A DNA stretch of 64,000 bases from positions 372,001 to 436,000 of the forward strand of contig NZ_JBCNJT010000001.1 of the NCBI RefSeq assembly GCF_039596395.1. The letters are read 5' to 3'. Of the stretch, positions 60,844 through 64,000 are shown piece after piece. Position numbers and translations under genes: made by a program. Every line of letters begins with the position of its first letter. The stretch's first letter is position 1. This DNA comes from Fluviicola sp. (lineage in GTDB: Bacteria > Bacteroidota > Bacteroidia > Flavobacteriales_D > Crocinitomicaceae). The notes beneath the pieces are model-generated. The model made no database searches. It was not told the origin of the DNA and saw nothing but the letters and a program-made list of their open reading frames with translations.

Positions 60844-61842
60844 ATGGATTACAAAGCGCTTCTCAAAGACATTAAAAACGGTGATTTCAAGCCTTTATAT
60901 GTGTTGCATGGTGAAGAACCGTATTTCATAGACCTCTTGTCTGATGCTATCAGCGAGCATGCAGTGGACGAATCCGAAAAAGATTTCAACCTGGCGGTTT
61001 ATTACGGGCGCGATATCGACGCGCTCACGCTCATGAGCGAAGCCCGCAGTTTTCCGTTTATGGGAACTCGTAAAGTGGTGATTGTTCGTGAGGCGCAGGA
61101 CATGAAAGATATTTATGAACTGGAAAAATTACTTCCGAATCTGGTGGAAAGCAACATTCTGGTGATTTGTCATAAATACAAAGCACTCGACGGAAAACGC
61201 AAGTTTACCAAAGAGATTGCGAATGTGGGGGTGAATTTTAAGTCGGAAAAAGTCAAAGACTACAACCTCACGGAATGGATTGCAACGTACGTTCGTTCCG
61301 AAGGATATGAGATTACTTCGAAAGCGGCTGCTTTACTAGGAGAATTTTTAGGGAATGACCTGTCGCGCATTGTCAATGAATTGGACAAGCTGGCTATTGT
61401 GCTGGAAAAGGGCACGAAAATTTCCGACATCCATATCGAAGAAAATATCGGGATTTCGAAAGATTATAACGTATTTGAACTAGTGAATGCCATTGCGATT
61501 CGCGATACGCTGAAAGCTTTTCAAATCGCTGATTACTTTGAGAAAAACCCGAAAGATCACTCGATAATTGTGGTCATTCCGTCTGTTTTCAAATTATTCA
61601 CCAACATGATGCGCGTACACTTCGCTCCGAATAAATCTCCGGAAGCAATAGCCTCTTCGGTTGGATTACATCCGTTCGTAGCGAAAGAACTAATCCGCAA
61701 CTGTCCGAATTATCCGCCGAAAATACTGGCACGAAACGTAGAGATTTTGCACAACTACGACCTGAAAGCAAAAGGAGTAGGGAACAGTTCTACTTCAGAT
61801 GGTCAGTTATTGAAAGAAATGTTGGTCCAAATACTCAACTGA
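60844..61842 (+). CDS. holA: DNA polymerase III delta subunit
   Basis: A 332-residue clamp-loader subunit that opens the beta sliding clamp. The N-terminal AAA-like domain starts FKPLYVLHGEEPYFIDLLSD, with no ATPase Walker A as expected for delta, then the lid domain and C-terminal collar. The length is normal for the family. The gene begins in the repeat-rich gap opposite the HsdR-N gene; rsmE follows in a one-base overlap. Confidence 0.9.
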   Translation: MDYKALLKDIKNGDFKPLYVLHGEEPYFIDLLSDAISEHAVDESEKDFNLAVYYGRDIDALTLMSEARSFPFMGTRKVVIVREAQDMKDIYELEKLLPNLVESNILVICHKYKALDGKRKFTKEIANVGVNFKSEKVKDYNLTEWIATYVRSEGYEITSKAAALLGEFLGNDLSRIVNELDKLAIVLEKGTKISDIHIEENIGISKDYNVFELVNAIAIRDTLKAFQIADYFEKNPKDHSIIVVIPSVFKLFTNMMRVHFAPNKSPEAIASSVGLHPFVAKELIRNCPNYPPKILARNVEILHNYDLKAKGVGNSSTSDGQLLKEMLVQILN

Positions 61843-62522
61843 TGAGACGCTTTTTCCTCCCCCAAATTCCAGATACGGAACTGATTTACCTTCCGGAAGA
61901 AGAATCCAAACACATTGTTCGGGTATTGCGTTCCGAAGTGGGTGACCAATTCCTGTTACTGGACGGAAAAGGATTGATCGTTACTGCCGAAATTATCGAT
62001 GCACATCCGAAAAAATGCCAGGTAAAAGTGGTTGCGAAGGAAATAAAAAGCCGCAGTGGAAATGGTTTTCATTTAGCAATTGCACCGACTAAAAACCTGG
62101 ATCGCATGGAATGGATGGTGGAGAAGATCGTTGAGATCGGCGCTACAAAATTGACCTTCCTGAATTGTGAACGGTCGGAACGTGTGCAATTAAAACCAGA
62201 CCGTTTGCAGCGTGTTGCTATTTCTGCCATGAAACAGGCTCAGCACGATTTTTTGCTGGAGATCGAAGCATTGCAAAACTTCTCGGATTTCGTAGCAAAC
62301 AACCCGAATGGCGGAATTGCTCATTGTATGGAAGGCGAGAAGAAATCAGTGCGCGAATTGAATCATCCGTTTCGTATTTTAGTGGGCCCGGAAGGCGATT
62401 TCAGTGAAAAGGAAGTACAACTTGCTTTGAAACACGGATACGAAGCCGTACATTTGGGAGAATCGCGTTTGCGAACAGAGACAGCCGGAATGGTTGCCTG
62501 CGTACTAGCCGTTAACAGTTAA
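61842..62522 (+). CDS. rsmE: 16S rRNA (uracil-1498-N3)-methyltransferase
   Basis: A 226-residue SPOUT-fold methyltransferase that modifies U1498 of 16S rRNA. The N-terminal PUA-like domain (LPEEESKHIVRVLRSEVG) precedes the knotted C-terminal half with LAIAPTKNLDRMEWMVEK, RILVGPEGDFSEKE and LGESRLRTETA. All family signatures are present. Its ATG shares its first base with the holA stop TGA (TGATG), so translation is coupled. Confidence 0.93.
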   Translation: MRRFFLPQIPDTELIYLPEEESKHIVRVLRSEVGDQFLLLDGKGLIVTAEIIDAHPKKCQVKVVAKEIKSRSGNGFHLAIAPTKNLDRMEWMVEKIVEIGATKLTFLNCERSERVQLKPDRLQRVAISAMKQAQHDFLLEIEALQNFSDFVANNPNGGIAHCMEGEKKSVRELNHPFRILVGPEGDFSEKEVQLALKHGYEAVHLGESRLRTETAGMVACVLAVNS

Positions 62523-62526
62523 AAGC

Positions 62527-63183
62527 ATGAAAGTATTCATTATAATCACCGTCCTTTTTTGGAGCGCGACCGGATTCGCCCAGGGAAGCTATCAAATTGC
62601 ATTTTTGAAATACAGCGGAGGTGGAGACTATTACGCCAATCCGACTGCTTTGCCGAATTTGGCCGCATTCTGCAATGCAAACCTCGGAACTACCATTTCG
62701 AAAGAAGCTCCTTACGTGGATGTCGGAAGTCCCGAATTGAGCTTGTACCCGTTTATCCACATGACTGGTCACGGAAACGTGGTTTTCTCACTCACGGAAG
62801 CTGAAAACCTGCGCAATTACCTCTTGGGAGGTGGATTTTTGCACATCGACGACAACTATGGGATGGATAAGTTTATCCGCGAAGAACTAAAGAAGGTATT
62901 CCCGAATAATTCGCTGGTGGAACTTCCGTTTTCGCATCCCATTTTTCATCAGAAATACGATTTCAACGGTTTACCCAAAATTCACGAGCACGACGGAAAA
63001 CGTCCGCAGGCGTTCGGGATCATTATTGAAGGCCGGTTGGTTTGTTTGTATACTTTCGAAACGGATTTGAGCGATGGCTGGGAAGACCAGGCCGTGCACA
63101 ACGATTCAGAAGAAAAGCGCAAGCAAGCACTTCAAATGGGTGCGAACATCCTGATGTACGCCTTCCTGGGCGACTCGAAGTAA
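62527..63183 (+). CDS. DUF4159 protein, secreted
   Basis: A 218-residue exported protein with signal peptide ending near FAQGS (about 19). The body (FLKYSGGGDYYANPTALPNL, LLGGGFLHIDDNYGMDKFI) fits the DUF4159 family of glutamine amidotransferase-like folds, usually of unknown function. GGGFLHIDD is the region of the flavodoxin-like core. It follows rsmE after four bases, so may be co-transcribed with holA and rsmE. Confidence 0.78.
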   Translation: MKVFIIITVLFWSATGFAQGSYQIAFLKYSGGGDYYANPTALPNLAAFCNANLGTTISKEAPYVDVGSPELSLYPFIHMTGHGNVVFSLTEAENLRNYLLGGGFLHIDDNYGMDKFIREELKKVFPNNSLVELPFSHPIFHQKYDFNGLPKIHEHDGKRPQAFGIIIEGRLVCLYTFETDLSDGWEDQAVHNDSEEKRKQALQMGANILMYAFLGDSK

Positions 63184-63362
63184 CAGAGCAGGCACGAGAC
63201 CGGGAATGAGGACTTGAAAAGGTGTTCTTGCTTTCGGACTAATTACTTTCTTCATTCTGTTTCTCATTCTCATTCTGTCCTTGTTAACAGATGCTAAAAC
63301 CTTTTTTTGTTTCATCACTTTTAGCTACATTCAAAACAGTTCACATCTAAAAATAGGAAGTT

Positions 63363-63614
63363 ATGAGTTGGTTATGGGCATTAATTATAGGAGGTGTCGC
63401 CGGTTGGTTAGCCGGGGCAATCATGGATAGCGACAGAGGAGGAATTTTCTTCAATATCGTACTGGGAATCCTGGGTGGTATTGTCGGGGCATGGCTTTTC
63501 GGCTTACTGCATATTTTCGCACCCGATAATATTTGGGGAGTTTTGTTGACGGCAACGGTCGGGGCGGTCGTCATCATTGTAATAGCCCGGTTGATTACGG
63601 GTGGTAAGGTTTAA
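63363..63614 (+). CDS. GlsB/YeaQ/YmgE-family small membrane protein
   Basis: An 83-residue inner-membrane protein with three hydrophobic helices and glycine-rich turns (IIGGVAGWLAGAIM, ILGGIVGAWLFGLL). It is the transglycosylase-associated-protein family, typically induced by general stress or acid, with a role not settled. A spacer of 180 bases separates it from the DUF4159 gene, so it is probably an independent unit. No exact -7 element was found. Confidence 0.88.
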   Translation: MSWLWALIIGGVAGWLAGAIMDSDRGGIFFNIVLGILGGIVGAWLFGLLHIFAPDNIWGVLLTATVGAVVIIVIARLITGGKV

Positions 63615-63690
63615 AAGGAGAGATCAGCTACTGCTGATCCACTAAAGCAAATTGTCTGCTAAAGGCAGTACGATTTGGGTTAATAAAGGA

Positions 63691-63712
63691 GGCACGCGAT
63701 TAATCGCGTGCC
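63691..63712. repeat. 22-base perfect palindrome with GCGATTAATCGC core
   Basis: Eleven-base arms GGCACGCGATT and its complement, extended by further partial pairing. It lies between the GlsB-like gene and the convergent argS. Confidence 0.8.
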
Positions 63713-63724
63713 TTCCTGGTTTTA

Positions 63725-64000
63725 TTACATTCTGTTAGGTACTGTAATTCCCAACAAATTCATGGAGCTCTTTATCACCTTCGCCACATTCTGACTTACC
63801 GTCAGGCGTAATGCTTTTTGATTTTCATCCGTCTCACTCAGGATCATCACATTCTGGTAGAATTGATTGAACAACTTCACCAGTTCGTACGTATAGTTCG
63901 CCACCACAGAAGGAGCGTACGTTTTTGCTGCTTCCTCAATAACGGAAGGATACAACACCAATTGTTTGATGATTTCCTTTTCGGAAGCACCGATTTCTGT
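63725..64000 (-). CDS. argS: Arginyl-tRNA synthetase (3' part)
   Basis: The reverse strand reads TEIGASEKEIIKQLVLYPSV at the window edge and continues to a stop at 63725; 91 residues are visible. The stretch YAPSVVANYTYELVKLFNQF is the DALR anticodon-binding domain of class I ArgRS, and the end LLGITVPNRM is the family C-terminus (VPxRM). The catalytic HIGH and KMSKS-like motifs lie outside the window, so the protein is complete only if the gene continues beyond the edge. Confidence 0.85.
   Translation of the reverse strand, partial: TEIGASEKEIIKQLVLYPSVIEEAAKTYAPSVVANYTYELVKLFNQFYQNVMILSETDENQKALRLTVSQNVAKVIKSSMNLLGITVPNRM

Overview
The window looks like a chromosomal segment of a Bacteroidota bacterium, most likely of order Flavobacteriales (a Crocinitomicaceae/Fluviicola-like relative is my inference, not something the sequence proves). 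The evidence: an lpxC-fabZ gene fusion; type IX secretion (T9SS) C-terminal sorting domains; promoters that repeatedly show the Bacteroidota -7 element TAnnTTTG, sometimes with TTG about 19 bases upstream; few Shine-Dalgarno sequences; and moderate GC content (judged by eye). Most of the window is ordinary core genome.

Layout. 1-9.2 kb: the 5' end of a MarR-type regulator with a palindrome in its leader, then three tandem paralogous LytS-type sensor kinases (beta-propeller sensor, one membrane helix, kinase) whose kinase halves are nearly identical while the sensors have diverged. 9.2-13.3 kb: MiaE-like tRNA hydroxylase, PafA-like phosphatase, tRNA-Leu, trigger factor. 13.5-15.3 kb: a visibly AT-rich OLD-family ATPase/TOPRIM nuclease, the best candidate for a horizontally acquired defence-type gene. 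15.4-21.9 kb: sodium/solute symporter, HAD hydrolase, GlmU-like protein, large T9SS cargo protein. 22.0-25.1 kb: an NAD-salvage locus, an NrtR-type Nudix regulator followed by PRPP synthetase and NAMPT genes, with a perfect palindrome and further half-sites around the promoters. 25.2-31.3 kb: small protein, OmpA-like protein, Lon (with a sigma-54-like upstream motif), and an MBOAT/AlgJ-like O-acetylation pair.

31.3-38 kb: a membrane protein with a zinc-binding-like N-terminus, then menaquinone genes (menI-like, menF, menD), TerC, and several small proteins. 38-44.5 kb: thioredoxin, an anchored protein, lpxD-lpxC/fabZ-lpxA, Rrf2 regulator, an RlmD-like methyltransferase that lacks the Fe-S cysteines. 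44.5-49.5 kb (minus strand): Gfo/Idh oxidoreductase, lipoprotein, polyprenyl-phosphate sugar transferase, extended SDR and a protein strikingly like vertebrate steroid 5-alpha-reductase. 49.7-58.5 kb: tRNA-His, DJ-1 family protein, HhH/beta-barrel pair, T9SS esterase, OmpA protein, hemE, ung. 58.6-64 kb: prfC, HsdR-N domain protein, holA, rsmE, DUF4159 protein, GlsB-like protein, and the 3' end of argS.

The strongest non-gene signal is a scattered family of intergenic palindromes. Several share the core GCGATTAATCGC and GTAGG...CCTAC flanks. They sit immediately after stop codons or between convergent genes. A second family of A/T-rich inverted arrays is built from TTCAAAA/TTTTGAA units. Nothing was computed or searched; all family assignments are from reading the sequence.
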